Part shown: positions 1 through 19,525 of the stretch, piece by piece | Layout: every line of letters starts with the position of its first letter | How positions within the stretch are numbered: the first letter of the stretch is position 1 | Source of the DNA: Cyprinodon diabolis | Taxonomy: Eukaryota > Chordata > Actinopteri > Cyprinodontiformes > Cyprinodontidae | Length of the DNA: 64,000 bases | Reading direction: 5' to 3' | Assembly: GCA_030533445.1 (NCBI GenBank) | Contig: CM060070.1 | Coordinates: 35,084,501 to 35,148,500, forward strand | Position numbers and translations under genes: made by a program | The notes under the pieces: model-generated | Database searches by the model: none | The model's input: only the letters and a program-made list of their open reading frames with translations | Told to the model about the DNA's origin: nothing

Positions 1-95
1 TCTGAGCTGAAGTGGCTCTATAACTAGTCCACATTTATCCTGGAGACCGTAATCAGAGTCATGACACAAATGGATGCTTAACTGTGGGAGTGGCT

Positions 96-101
96 TTTAT
101 T
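96..101 (-). other. Polyadenylation signal of the syntaxin gene
   Basis: TTTATT on the plus strand is AATAAA on the minus strand, about 620 bases past the syntaxin stop codon. No other gene on this strand could use it. Confidence 0.5.
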
Positions 102-721
102 GTGAAGGAGCAGCAGGAAGTGTGTTTAAAGAACCTTAAATAACTGAAATCATGTATGAGGTCACAGGTTAACAATGTTCAAATAAACAAAAAATAAAAC
201 TAAAACAGAAAAGGTTTTCAGTCAACAAAAACATTAAAACATAATTTAGTGTTTTTCTAAACCAGTTTCACCTTATTAACCAGTTAGATCTAAAACATTA
301 GTGTAACCTGAGCTGTACCAGTTTAAACTGGTGACCCAGCAGGAAATGAAACAGACGTTTGGGCTCAAAACAGATCGGGTCTACAGGCTGCAAGACGGTG
401 GCCACAGTCAGAACTTATTAGACCAATCAGATTAGAGCAGGAAGCAGGTTCTGAAGAGAAAGAAGGGCTGATCTATTTTCTGCTACTAAACTCATCAGGA
501 CCATAATGACCTGTTATAATGGTTAAACTGGTTACATTGGTTATTTTTAGAGTTATTCTAGTTACTTTTTGAATATTAAATAAAAACATCCAAACAACAA
601 AAACAAAAGAGCAAATCGCAGCAGGAAGAGTTGAGATCAGACGGGTCATGTTCAGAACACTACAGTCCATATGAGGTCCAGAACACTGAGATGAGACGTT
701 TGGGTCGATGCGGTGCTTCAG

Positions 722-3700
722 TCAGAGGATGAAGAAAAGGATGATGACAACCAGCAGGATCAGGAGCAGCACACCAATCGCACACCACTGACGGCGATCT
801 GCGGGGAAACCGATTGATCACTGATTAAATAGATAAACCAACCACAGCTAGAACGATGCTGTTCCAATCAGAGATCAGAGTCACTAAACTTTATTCGTAT
901 TTAAAATGAGTGATTGAATTCTATTCAGGGGAGTTCATTTACTAAACCTGAACCAAGCAAACAGTCAATAAGGCTGATTATTTTATTACATTTTTATGGC
1001 TACATAAGCAACGCCTCACTACAATGCTTGGTGGGAAATTACATCTTGCCAGGAAGTGTTTTAAACGCCACCCAAAGCTCAATGGAACGTCTGTTCTATT
1101 GTAACCATAAAGCAGCGGCCAATACCAAAATTACATCCATGTTTTGCCTCCTTCATTGACTAGTGACAACATAGTCGAGATCCGAGCTAAAGCTCTGCTG
1201 TTCAAACATGTCTACCAGTTAAAGAAAAGCAGAGAATGAAGGTGACTAAAGTCTAGAACCTGATGCTAACGTGACTCGACTGATATCGGCAACAGAGACC
1301 CTGCATATAAATACAGAGTAAAGCTGTTTTGATGTTATTGCCAATATAAATACAAATGGTCTGCATTACAATCTTTTTTACAAGCAGCTGAAATATCAGA
1401 TAATTCTTAGCCGCTGAAAATTGGCACAGGAAGAGGTCCAATCAGAACCCAGAGTCCCTGAATTTCATTCAATCAGAGCTCAACTAGAACAAGCTCTGTT
1501 TCTGGATGAGCAATGTGTTGCCGGGCAGATTACCGCTGGTCATATGTGAGACTTTAGCCAGTTTCTTCATCACGTTGTCCAGGCGGGACTGAGTGTTGTC
1601 CATCTCATGTCCAAAGTCGTCCAGCATCCTGCAGGAGAAACAACACTTGACAACTAGACTGGTAATAAAATATCAAACAGGCTGAAAACTGCAGGACCCA
1701 TTGATAATGAGATCATACTGAGCCTTAACAGTTAATATGTAAATGAGCTCAAAACCAGAACCTCAATAACTTGGTTCTAGTTCTCAAGCCGGAAACCGCT
1801 GCCTGGTTCTCATGGTACCCAGTGGTTCTGCCTGTTTAGTTTTATAACCGGGTTTGGAAGTTCAGGTAGGAGGCAGCAGGAGGCGTGTTTGAGCCGGATG
1901 AAAACGTAAATCACCTGGAATGTTCTTAGGTTTGATTCTGCTGTGTGACTTTGGGCCGGACAGATGGACGGTTCCACCGGATCATCAGACCTTTGGTCAG
2001 GATCCAGAACCAGAGAACCTATCCTGGAACCTAGCCTTGATGCTGAGATTAGCAACAGGAATTTCTGAAGACATTAATTTAGAGACAAAAACATCAAGTT
2101 TCAAAACCAAGCTAAGGTCCAAAGGAGACGCCCCCCACCACCAGAAGAACCATGACTTTTATAGAGCTCCTCCTCACTGACCTCAAGTTCCACCAGCCTG
2201 GACCCGGACCTGTCAGGAAGGCTTTGCATTTTCCAAACAGAACATAAAAAAAAGAGGAACTTTGCTGTTTTTTTCTCAATTTTTATTTTTAGAGATTGTA
2301 AATGTTTTAATTCTATTAAATCAAATTCTATTTTTAATAATGTTTGTATTTCTCTTTTTCAGGTTCAATTTTACAGTTCACATTCTGAATACGTGTTTCT
2401 ATCGGTCTGGGAGCTTTTGCACTGGGCTTGAAGTCAAAAACATGTGATCTGTAGAACTGTTTTAAAAAGAAAGCAATTTGTAAAGCTCAACCTTAGAAAG
2501 ATAAAGCTGGAAAAATACAAATAAAAAGAATAATATTTTTTTAAATATATTAAAATAAAATATAAAAATATGAAAAAAAAATCTAAAACAAATACCTTAA
2601 AAAAAAGAAATCTATGAAAACAGCAAAGGTTCTCTTAGGTTTGTGAGTAAGAATTTTTTTCCTTTTCAAAAGGCCTTCTTGTTTTGCTATAATCATAATA
2701 ATCAAAGTTCTCTCCATACACGGCCTGTTCGTCCAGCTCCATGCCGATCCGCTCCGACATGTTCTTCAGAACCCCAATGGTTCCGGACACAAGCTCCAGC
2801 TGTTCATCCTGTTTCTCTGCGATCAGCTGAAACAAACAGAAGCCAATCAGATCCATCCCAGCTGTCCGGTTCTGACTCTGTTCAGACGTTTCGGTACCTG
2901 CTGCTGCATCTGCTGCTCGCCAATGAACTGAGAGTTGGCGTTCTGCAGCTGGCGGTCCAGCGGAGTGCATTTATCAGAACTGGGCTGCCAGATGGGACCC
3001 CGAGTGTCACCCAGCAGAACCTAAAAATCCAAACAAAGCATTCTAGAATCAGAGCCACTTTAGAACCAACCCTTAAACCACCTCATCATCATCAGGAATT
3101 GAATCAACCAATCAGAGAGCTCCTTGTTTTGAGTGACGGACCCAAAGCAGCTAATTGGCCAATGTGTGTGATATCAGGTGGAAGGATGTGAGCAATTACC
3201 GGCTTAGTGTGTCTGTCGGAACCAGCGGCAGGACTTGACATCTGTTCCTTCATCTCCTGTAAAACACAGAGGATCGGATCAGCAGCCGGAAAGAAACTCA
3301 AAGTTCTGGAACCGTCTGCTGCTCTGACCAGTTAGGCAGCATTTACCTTCACGGTGCGACGAGTGGAGATGATGAAGGCCTTCCTCTTTGTCAGCTCGGA
3401 AGCATCCAGGTTGAACTTCTTCGGGTTGGACTCCACGATGCCTTCACAGACCGTCAGGGAAATAAATTTATACAGAGACAAACAGAACATGAGCAGAACC
3501 GTCGGACCTGAGCTGAAGGATACTGATGGTCTCGTCTAGGTCCTCCAGGTCCCACTCAATGGAGCGGAGGCTGTTCCGCAGCTCATTGGTTGTCCAGTCC
3601 ACCTCCTCCTTAGAGGCTCCGCCCCCTTCCTGCAGGAGCTCGCTCCAGCGGTGATGGAGGCTCTGGGCGGCATGCACTGCCTTCTCCACCTCCCTGAAAA

Positions 3701-6531
3701 CACAAACCAGAAACTGAGAGATGGATCACACAGAAACCAGGACAGAATGAGGGTAGATCAGAACCAGAACTAAACCCGATCCAAACTCAAGAGAACCGGG
3801 AAGGAAGTTTGAACGGGTTACAGTCCTGTGTTCTTCTGGCTGTTTTAATTTGACTTCACAACAGTAAGCCTAATCTGAGGATGTCAGAACCTAGGAACTA
3901 TTAGACAGTTCTAATCTGAGGATGTCAGAACCTAGGACCCATTGGACAGTTCTAATCTGAGGATGAAGGAACCTAGAACCATTACAGTTCTAATCTGAGG
4001 ATGAAAGAACCTAGAACCATTACAGTTCTAATCTGAGGATGTCAGAACCTAGGACCCATAACACAGTTCTAATATGAGGAGGTCCGAACCAAGGACCCAT
4101 TAGACAGTTCTAATCTGAGGATGAAAGAACCTAGGACCCATTAGACAGTTCTAATCTGAGGATGAAAGACCCTAGAACCATTACAGTTCTAATCTGAGGA
4201 TGTCAGAACCTAGGACCCATAACACAGTTCTAATATGAGGAGGTCCGAACCAAGGACCCATTAGACAGTTCTAATCTAAGGATTTCAGAACCGAGGATCC
4301 ATTAGACAGTTCTAATCTGAGGATGTCAGAACCTAGGACCCATTAGACAGTTCTAATCTGAGGATGTCAGAACCTAGGACCCATTAGACAGTTCTAATCT
4401 GAGGATGAAAGAACCTAGAACCATTACAGTTCTAATCTGAGGATGTCAGAACCTAGAACCCCTTAGACAGTTCTACTCTGAGCATGTAAGAACCTAGGAT
4501 CCATAACACAGTTCTAATATGAGGAGGTCCGAACCAAGGACCCATTAGACAGTTCTAATCTGAGGATGAAAGAACCTAGGATCCATTAGACAGTTCTAAT
4601 CTGAGGATGTCAGAACCTAGAACCCATTAGACAGTTCTAATCTGAGGATGTCAGAACCTAGAACCCATTAGACGGTTCTAATCTGAGGATGTCAGAACCT
4701 AGAACCCATTAGACAGTTCTAATCTGAGGATGAAAGAACCTAGAACCATTACAGTTCTAATCTGAGAATGTCAGAACCTAGAACCCATTAGACAGTTCTA
4801 TTCTGAGGATGAAAGAACCTAGAACCCATTAGACAGTTCTAATCTGAGGATGTCAGAACCTAGAACCCATTAGACAGTTCTATTCTGAGGATGAAAGAAC
4901 CTAGAACCCATTAGACAGTTCTAATCTGAGGATGTCAGAACCTAGGACCCATAACACAGTTCTAATATGAGGAGGTCCGAACCAAGGACCCATTAGACAG
5001 TTCTAATCTAAGGATTTCAGAACCGAGGATCCATTAGACAGTTCTAATCTGAGGATGTCAGAACCTAGGACCCATTAGACAGTTTTAATCTGAGGATGTC
5101 AGAACCTAGGACCCATTAGACAGTTCTAATCTGAGGATGAAAGAACCTAGAACCATTACAGTTCGAATCTGAGCATGTCAGAACCTAGAACCCATTAGAC
5201 AGTTCTATTCTGAGGATGAAAGAACCTAGAATCCATTAGACAGTTCTAATCTGAGGCTGTCAGAACCTAGAACCCATTAGACAGTTCTATTCTGAGGATG
5301 AAAGAACCTAGAACCCATTAGACAGTTCTAATCTGAGGATGTCAGAACCTAGAACCCATTAGACAGTTCTATTCTGAGGATGAAAGAACCTAGAACCCAT
5401 TAGACAGTTCTAATCTGAGGATGTCAGAACCTAGAACCCATTAGACAGTTCTAATCTGAGCATGTCAGAACCTAGAACCCATTAGACAGTTCTAATCTGA
5501 GGATGTCAGAACCTAGAACCCATTAGACAGTTCTAATCTGAGCATGTCAGAACCTAGAACCCATTAGACAGTTCTATTCTGAGGATGTCAGAACCTAGAA
5601 CCCATTAGACAGTTCTAATCTGGGGATGTCAGAACCTAGAACCCATTAGACAGTTCTAATCTGAGGATGCATGAACCTAGAACCCATTAGACAGTTCTAA
5701 TCTGAGGATGTCAGAACCTAGAACCCATTAGACAGTTCTCATCTGAGGATGTCAGAACCTAGAACCCATTAGACAGTTCTAATCTAAGGATGTCCGAACC
5801 TAGAACCCATTAGACAGTTCTAATCTGAGGATGTCAGAACCTAGAACCCATTAGACAGTTCTAATCTAAGGATGTCCGAACCTAGAACCCATTAGACAGT
5901 TCTAATCTGAGGATGTCAGAACCTAGAACCCATTAGACAGTTCTAATCTGAGGATGTCAGAACCTAGAACCCATTAGACAGTTCTAATCTGAGGATGTCA
6001 GAACCTAGAACCCATTAGACAGTTCTAATCTGAGGATGTCAGAACCTAGACCCATTAGCTGGTCTAACTGGTGAACAGTAAAATGGTCTCATTGTTAAAC
6101 TGGTGAACAGTTACCAGCTCAGACTGGTCTCACTGGTTAAACTGGTGAACAGTTAACTGGTCAGACTGGTCTCACTGGTTAAACTGGTGAACAGTTAACT
6201 GGTTCCACTGGTTAAACTGGTGAACAGTTACCAGCTCAGACTGGTCTCACTGGTTAAACTGGTGAACATTTAACTGGTTCTACTGGTTCCACTGGTTAAA
6301 CTGGTGAACAGTTACCAGCTCAGACTGGTCTCACTGGTTAAACTGGTGAACATTTAACTGGTTCTACTGGTTAAACAGGTGAACAGTTAACTGGTTCCAC
6401 TGGTTAAACTGGTGAACAGTTAACTGGTCAGACTGGTCTCTAATGTCGAGGTCCGGGTTCGGTCTGAAACTATCTACCAGCTGTGAAGGTTCTGACCCTT
6501 TAACGACGAAGAACGGGTCCTCCATGGACAT
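722..6531 (-). CDS. stx10: Syntaxin-6/10 family t-SNARE, complete, 8 exons
   Basis: This is a trans-Golgi/endosome Qc-SNARE that acts in vesicle fusion. Coding exons (minus strand, in order) are 6531-6497, 3693-3524, 3441-3347, 3256-3200, 3020-2898, 2826-2720, 1628-1534 and 798-722. All have GT-AG junctions and join in frame to 252 aa (human STX6 is about 255). The N-terminus starts [12 protein letters not shown]. Exon 2 holds the conserved [19 protein letters not shown] block of the syntaxin-6 N-domain. Exons 6-7 hold the SNARE motif ([20 protein letters not shown] to [11 protein letters not shown]). Exon 8 encodes DRRQWCAI, then one C-terminal membrane anchor and the stop. [10 protein letters not shown] and the linkage to elavl1 (as on human chromosome 19p) favour stx10, but the middle of the protein is closer to STX6, so the paralogue is uncertain. 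Intron 1 is almost entirely minisatellite. Confidence 0.93.
3871..6057. repeat. 41-bp minisatellite, about 53 units, in syntaxin intron 1
   Basis: Tandem copies of a 41-base unit (CAGTTCTAATCTGAGGATGT followed by CAGAACCTAGAACCCATTAGA). Shorter 37-base units lack CCATTAGA-type bases. A divergent pair (AATATGAGGAGGTCCGAACC followed by AATCTAAGGATTTCAGAACC) recurs near 4.07, 4.23 and 4.96 kb, which shows that multi-unit blocks were duplicated. Units from about 5.4 kb onward are nearly uniform. Confidence 0.97.
6060..6448. repeat. Second minisatellite (ACTGGTTAAACTGGTGAACAGTTA family)
   Basis: Imperfect tandem units of about 27-42 bases built from ACTGGTTAAACTGGTGAACA with inserts such as CCAGCTCAGACTGGTCTC. 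It directly abuts the 41-bp array and reaches to within 50 bases of syntaxin exon 1. Confidence 0.9.
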
Positions 6532-6680
6532 GATGGCGGTTCTGGTTTAGTCCATCCCTTGGAACTTCAGGTCCGGATCTACTGATTCGGTTTGGGTTCT
6601 GATTCCAGCCCAGTCCTCTTCCCCGGATCCCCCGAAGCTAACTGCGCTTTGTTTACATGTAGCAGCGGAAACCAACCAAA

Positions 6681-6688
6681 TGACGTCA
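6681..6688. promoter_or_regulatory. Palindromic CRE (TGACGTCA) upstream of the syntaxin gene
   Basis: A perfect TGACGTCA lies 150 bases upstream of the syntaxin ATG on the minus strand, where a TATA-less housekeeping promoter is expected. It is a CREB/ATF consensus. Function is inferred. Confidence 0.45.
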
Positions 6689-6779
6689 CCTCCTGAACAG
6701 CTGAAGCAGCAGTCGCTCCCTGCTGGAGGAGCGGAGACAATACACCCCTGAAAGAATAAAAATACGTTTTCATGAAAAT

Positions 6780-7940
6780 GATTTATTTAGTACAGATTCA
6801 GAAATGTGAGAGTTAAGAAACTTAAATATCTCAGAAACACAGGAATAATGTATTAAAAGCTGAAGTCAGAAAACAGTCCCTACATCTGTGGTCCAACAAC
6901 AGCTCTAGATCAGATATTTTAAAGCTGTTACCCAGATTTCTATACATTTTTATATTCCCACCTGTTAGAATTCTAAGTTTTTTTGTTCAATAAAGAGAGA
7001 AAATAATATCAGGATTCATCTGGACTTGAAATCAGACCAAAAAAAAGAATTTAAAACACTTTAAATTAATAAAGAACAAGATATTTTAGCTCTCACTGAT
7101 CTCAGTTTTAATTCATGATCATTTGAGATGGACGTGGTGGTGGGTTTTGTTCTTAATTGAACTCAAGTATTTATTTTCTACTCATGAGCATAACATCTGG
7201 TTTCATAAAAAAATTATGTGACACAGCAAAATCAGAAGATGGAAACTGACTTTGAAAAATGAAGCTGGATTAGAAAAAAAAGGTTTAATTTAAACTGTCG
7301 GTGTTTGTGTCTTTGGTGCATTTTTTAACAAGCTTGTTGTTGAATGAGTGAAGTAACTAATTATGGGTAGAGTAGCCAGAAAAAAGTAGGTAAGAGTAAA
7401 AAGTCAAATGTGGTAAAACTACTCCCGATGGTAGATGTTTTTCAGAAAGTTATTCAAGTAAATGCAACTAGTTTCTATCCACCTCTGTAAAGCCAGTTGG
7501 AAACAAACAGAACAGATCAAGTGAGAGTCACAGCTCCAAACACAGTGAGGGGATAAAATATAGATCAGTAACCAAGGAGACTGCGTTGTATAAAAAACAC
7601 TTTTAATGTGGTATGGCATTAAAATATATTTTAGTGAACAAAACAGAGAAAGGAAGCTTTCCATGACAGCACATTTCTCACAATTATCTAAGCAAAACTG
7701 ATCACCGGAAATGCTGCTTCATTTTCAAAATAAAGCTGCATTTTTGACTTAAAAATAAAATATAGAATAAATAATCCAAACTACATTTTTTTCTGTCCAA
7801 GACAACTAAATATATAAAATGTTAAAATGTTCATGTTAAATCATGTAAAACTTGAAAATATGAATTTATTAACATAAATGCTTTTTTTAATTTTTAATAC
7901 ACGCCTTAATTCTTTCAATTTATTTATTCAGACAAAAAAA
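6780..7940. other. AT-rich intergenic DNA, no gene seen
   Basis: Short open frames here lack homology and codon bias. No RNA gene or full transposon is recognisable. Confidence 0.6.
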
Positions 7941-7944
7941 ACTT

Positions 7945-8252
7945 CCACCATCCATCTTCTGTCTTGCTTATCCCTACTGGAGTCGCAAGGGTTGCTGGTG
8001 CCTATAACCAACTCTCTACAAGCGAGAGGCGGCACAGAGAGAAAAAATTATTCACACACACTCACACCAAATTAACTTAACAGTCATGTTTTTGGACTGT
8101 GGGAGGAAGCCAGAGTACCCGGAGAGAACCCACACATGCTCAGGGAGAACATGCAAACTCCATGCAGAAAGAGCCGGGCCAGGAATCAAACCTGAATCTT
8201 CTTGCTGCAAGGCAGCAGCACTACCCACTGCACCACTGAGCAACCATGACTT
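7945..8252 (-). mobile_element. tRNA-derived SINE with LINE-like tail
   Basis: Read on the minus strand, it starts with a tRNA-like head: an A-box-like TGGTGCAGTGGG and a B-box-like GGTTTGATTCC. It continues into the widespread fish tail (GCATGTTCTCCCTGAGCATG, then the CTCCCACAGTCCAAAAACAT block) and ends near a CATCC-type segment. This is a very common teleost dispersed repeat. Confidence 0.8.
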
Positions 8253-8349
8253 CCAATAAAACATTGTATTTAAATAAACAATATTGCGGCTGAACAGCTT
8301 AGGCTGAAGCATAAACTTATGTCTGCCTTCTTACAACAAAATTAAGCTA

Positions 8350-9085
8350 CGCTTCGGTTTACAAATTATATATATATTCCCCTTACACTGATTATTTACA
8401 AACATAATGGAGAGAAGAAGCACAGCCTTTATGAAGCAGAGAAATGATGTACCTGACTTTAAATGAATTAGCAGCATTCTACACTCTAACTCCAGCAGCA
8501 GAAGCACAATCACTTTGATTTCCTTTGTGACTTTTTTCAAGGTGAATTCACATTTATCTCTAACATTATATTCAATTTCTGGAATAGAAAAGAACTTCTG
8601 GATACAGCTTTCTAGTCATTTTTTTGTTTTGTACATTAATTTCGTTATTCTATGATTTACAAGGTCTTCAAATTCCATTATATTTGAATTTATAAATAGT
8701 GGATTAGTGTGGTCACCAAATCCTGATTTATTTATAATAAGTATGGTTCTTTTCTTTTGTAGGTTGTTCCCAATAGTTCTACACAGTATATTAAATAAGG
8801 GCACAGTAAATGCAAACCATTAAAACGTTGCATGTCCTTTGTTTTATCTTAAATTACTAATGACTTTAATTTTTTCCCTTTTAAATATTCTGCATCCTAT
8901 TTCCAGGAGTTTATGCTCATTTACTACTTCCAGGAATGTTGTCTCCCAAACTCTTTCGCTTTCAACATCACGAATCTTAAAACTTATATCAGTATTATTT
9001 TTTGCTTTTGTTTTAAAATACCATACATTTTGTTTTTTCTGTATTAAGTAATATTTCATATCAAACCAGAATTTAAGCATTTTTT
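8350..9085 (-). mobile_element. Non-LTR retrotransposon, 3' part of reverse transcriptase (decayed)
   Basis: Minus-strand frames 9080-8844, 8804-8616 and 8540-8331 line up as consecutive pieces of the region after the RT fingers/palm of a fish LINE: KTKAKNNTDISFKI, RVWETTFLEVVNEHKL, then INKSGFGDHTNPLFI and KLMYKTKK. Stops and frameshifts separate them. The element is 5'-truncated. The clade is not assigned with confidence. Confidence 0.65.
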
Positions 9086-9089
9086 GGTT

Positions 9090-10200
9090 TTATGCAGAAG
9101 TTGTTAGTATCATTAGCAAAAATATTGACTCATAAATGTAATTCCTTGTAGATTATCCAAACTGTGTTTTAATTTTCTTTTACAAAACTGCGTATTGTAT
9201 GACAGAAGGAGAAAATTGCTTTACTTTTTTATGCCTTCCCCATCAAAAACTGTTTAATAAATAAATTTACTTTCAGAATTCCAAGTAGTGCAGAACAGAT
9301 TATGTGTTGACATTTAAAAATCTATAAAATTTGGTCACTTTTTGCTGAAAAGGTTTAAAGATTTAATGAAAAAAGATTTATTTTATCATTTTAATTGATT
9401 TACCAATTGAGCAGTCTTGGAGAAGAAAATTAAAACGTAGTTTGGAATATTAATTTCTAGTTTTCATAAAATAAAAAATATTGAATTATAATTAAAAAAA
9501 GGTACAAACATTATGTAAGATTTGTAAAAATATTGCAGACTGTAAAATGCTCTTAATGATAAACATTTTTAAAGAGTTGGGACTTTTCACATAAAATATA
9601 TATACATACATACACAGAAGATCAAGTACAATAATTTACACTATAGCCTGCTTTAAGGATGTAAAGGAGGGGACTTTTTCTGTACATCATGTAAATATCC
9701 ATTACCTAAAAGGTGAAATTGACATGTTTGCTGCCATCTCCTCTTGGGTCTTTGATTGCTACTCATAGCGCGTCTAACTTTGCATAAAATCAGAGAAACT
9801 GAGATGTCTGCTCAGAAATAAAAATTTACATCCATGTCTTTGGAAAGACATACATTATTTTATTTTAAACTGTATATAAAGTCCAAATATTGCTCTTTAT
9901 TCTGTGCATTGGGTTAAATTTTTTAACAATGATTACGGCACCTTCCAAGGAAAGTTTATGGACATGCCAATGTTGGCTTAAGATATTGTACTACAAGTTT
10001 TATTGTGCTTATACTTTGTAAATGAGGACTAATTTAAGAAATGAGATTTCTTCAGTAAGAGTTACCCTTTAGGAATATTAAGATAATTTACAATTTCCTT
10101 CATATGAAACTGAACATTTAAAACCTGTTTTTTCAATATTTTGCAAAGCAGTGTTGGAAAAAAAAAACTGTAATTTCTGTTTATTCACAATAACTATAGA
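9090..10200. other. AT-rich intergenic DNA, no gene seen
   Basis: Low-complexity AT-rich sequence with a short TATATACATACATACA run near 9.6 kb. No coding or RNA gene is supported. Confidence 0.55.
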
Positions 10201-10212
10201 TTCCCTTTCAAT

Positions 10213-10430
10213 CCAGCAGGGGGCAACAGTTTGTCCGTGATACCTCCAAAACGCCGAGAGAGGAAGCTGTAATCTCGCGGTACTTTGATCCTTTGTGTTG
10301 AGACGACCGTTTCCAGTGAAGCTCCAGGCAATAAACTCCGTTTATAAACCATCCGAGCTATCGGTCGTACCTAAATCGAACCAGTCCACTGCTGTGGATA
10401 TTTTCTACTCCACCTGTGCCTCCTATTCAG
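10213..10430 (+). promoter_or_regulatory. elavl1 promoter and 5' untranslated first exon
   Basis: GC content rises sharply here after 3 kb of AT-rich DNA. A CTCF-like core (CCAGCAGGGGGCAAC, 10213-10227) precedes TCTCGCGG. A likely non-coding exon ends at 10430 before GTGAGATC. The first coding exon follows at 10865. The transcription start is not fixed by the sequence. Confidence 0.55.
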
Positions 10431-10892
10431 GTGAGATCTGTCAATCATATTAGCCGTTAGCTCCCGCCGTTAGCATGTTAGCAGCATGCTAGCTCCGCAT
10501 GCTCCATTTGAGTCCTATAACCTGCTTGCGCCAGATTCGTCCCGGTCCGTTTTGGTTTGGTTCGGAAACCACGATCAGTAGCGCGGGGATTGTATCAACA
10601 CCTGTCTTCTAACTGGAACTGATGCTGTTTAGAGCCTGATGACACCGTTTTATGTCAGACGGTGGCCCGCTTAAAATCAGTAGGGAGGGGGGGGGGTAAC
10701 TGTGGGTGACTTAATGATGAGGTAAATCTAATTAGATCAATTGGTCAAATTAATGAACACAAAACGTCTTTTTATTCTTGTTGCGGAGGTCTATTAATGG
10801 CATAAGATCTAAGTGTTCTGAAACCCTTTGATCCCGTCACTAACCAATCAGCTTCCCTTTTCAGACCCTATTAATCGCCCGGACCTGTTTCC

Positions 10893-17442
<6,550 letters not shown>

Positions 17443-17833
17443 GCAGGAGGCTGCAGTGGGCGGGGCTAAAGATCACATGTAGTTCCTCTTTTTTGTTTGT
17501 CTTTTTTCTATTAGCATGCAGATTTTTTTTTTTTTTTTTTAGATGTGAAACTCACTTTTAGTCAATTCTATGGACTTGGAGACAATGTTGGACCCAAAGG
17601 GTACTGGGAGTTGTGGGACATTCAGATCCGAAGTTTTTCAGTCCCTGCAACCTCACTGAAACTTGAAAATGTTGTCAGAGATGGATGAAGGTTTGTATCA
17701 GCCTCCATGTTTGCTTTGTTTGTTTTTTTTCTTTTTATCAGTTTTTATGTGAAGAAGTTTCCGCCCTGCAGACTCCAGCAGTCGGTAAATGAATCATTCA
17801 TGTTTATCTGATGTGTTCTGGAAACTGAAGTCA

Positions 17834-17839
17834 AATAAA
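17834..17839 (+). other. Polyadenylation signal of elavl1
   Basis: AATAAA 392 bases after the elavl1 stop. The intervening 3' UTR has a long T run near 17.53 kb. Confidence 0.6.
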
Positions 17840-17849
17840 AACACCATCA

Positions 17850-19520
17850 AAGCTCAGAGGTTTCTGATGAGGTTCTGACTTCATGTCGGCTCTAAAAACA
17901 AACTGAACAGCAGGCTTTTAGCTAGCCATGCGTACAGCCGTACATTGTACGGCCTTTAATTTAAAAAGGACAAAATTGTACGGCCTGTTTTTTCCCGTTG
18001 GAAATTCCACTCAAATGTCAAAATTTGCAGATCCGGTCTTCACCGGGCCGCCATCTTCAATTCCCCTTCTAGTCTCCCGTAATTTCGCACGAAGCTCACA
18101 TCTTGTGAATGGCGAGAGTCCGGGTATATGTCAGATACGTTGGTGTGACGCAGTGCAGAGGGGCACTGCTATTGGTGTGATATCTAATATCCCTCCACAC
18201 ACTGCTTGCAAACAGGTAAGCTTGAAACTTAAAAATTTTACAAAAACTCATTGAATGCCTCAATAGGATTATTTTGGAGGTTTTTTTGTTCTTTGGGAAA
18301 ATACTGTCCGTTAGAGATGGGTTCATGAGGTGTCATGATGCGTTTCAGCACACTTCCAAACCATTGATTGAGTGTAGATACTGTGTCACTGAACACTGAC
18401 ACCTGCTGGACATTTAAAATTCCTACAGCCTCTTTGACAGACTAAATTGACACCGATTTGATGACCTGTAATATGATTTAGGCCAATTTTTTGCTGTAAT
18501 GTATGATTTCATATCTATAATTTGAATAGAAATATGTTTGATATTTTTAGATCCAATCCATAGATGTGAACATACAACAAGAAAATTTAAGGGAAAATTT
18601 AAATAAGGATGTTTGCGGACTAGGATTTAATTTCTTTACAACATAACTGATAAGGAGTTTGTGAATTTGGTGAAATATAAGAGAGAGAGAAAAAAAGGGA
18701 GAACCACAACTCCAACTTCTTCAAGAGCAATGGGGTAAAAAATGTGACATACATAAATTTTTGTTAGATATTAACATTAAAATTAGTAATCACTGATTTT
18801 AAACTAAAATTACTGAGAATCTCCAGCAATATTAATTTAAAGTAAGATATTAATTTAGAATTCTTATTTTCTTTCATATTGTTCATTCAATATGTTCTAG
18901 CTACTTATTTTTGTGTTCGAAAGAATTAAATTCCATCTATAAACAGTTAGCAATTCTAAGACCAGCAGGGATTATAAGCCAAATTAGCCACCCCCAAATG
19001 ACAATTGTTCCCTACCACCAAGGACGATTGTCATTTAACCCTACAAAGCTCGTGCTGTGCAAAGCCTGAAGTCCACCAAAGTTTACACCCTTTGAGACAT
19101 TGCTAGCTAAAAGCCTGCTGAATAGGTTCATCGCTTTATTTCCATTGGTTTCATATTTCTTACTTGGTGTGATGTTGAATGTTAATCCAATAATAAATCT
19201 GTTCATGTAAAGCATGCTGTGATGACTTTTTGTCCAATTAAATCTGCTTGCCAGGCAGATTCAGTATTAACCAGAGGATTATTTCATAAAACTTCCTCAA
19301 AAAAGGCAGACCTGGATCCTTTGTCATTAGTCTGGGTTTTTACAGATTCAAATGCATCAATAATCAGTCTGCAAAGAAACCATTCAGAAATCTGTCTTAA
19401 TGTATTATTACAGGTTAAACACTATCGCTTTCAGATGGTGCGGTTAACGGTTGTCTTACTTGGGTTCCTGCACATATGAGCTAATGTAGGAAATGAAATG
19501 GTTGACAAGAAAGTAGAAGA
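17850..19520. other. Intergenic DNA, possible unclassified repeat
   Basis: From 17.93 kb there are three GTACGGC-type words within 60 bases, then GC-richer sequence up to a plausible splice donor at 18214 (CAAACAG|GTAAGC). No homologous protein is recognised in the open frames around 18.0-18.25 or 19.0-19.5 kb. They may be transposon remnants. Confidence 0.35.
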
Positions 19521-19525
19521 ATTAA

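Noticed and set aside
3871..6057. Regular direct repeats resembling a CRISPR array
   Set aside because: There are no unique spacers between units, and the host is a vertebrate. It is a minisatellite.
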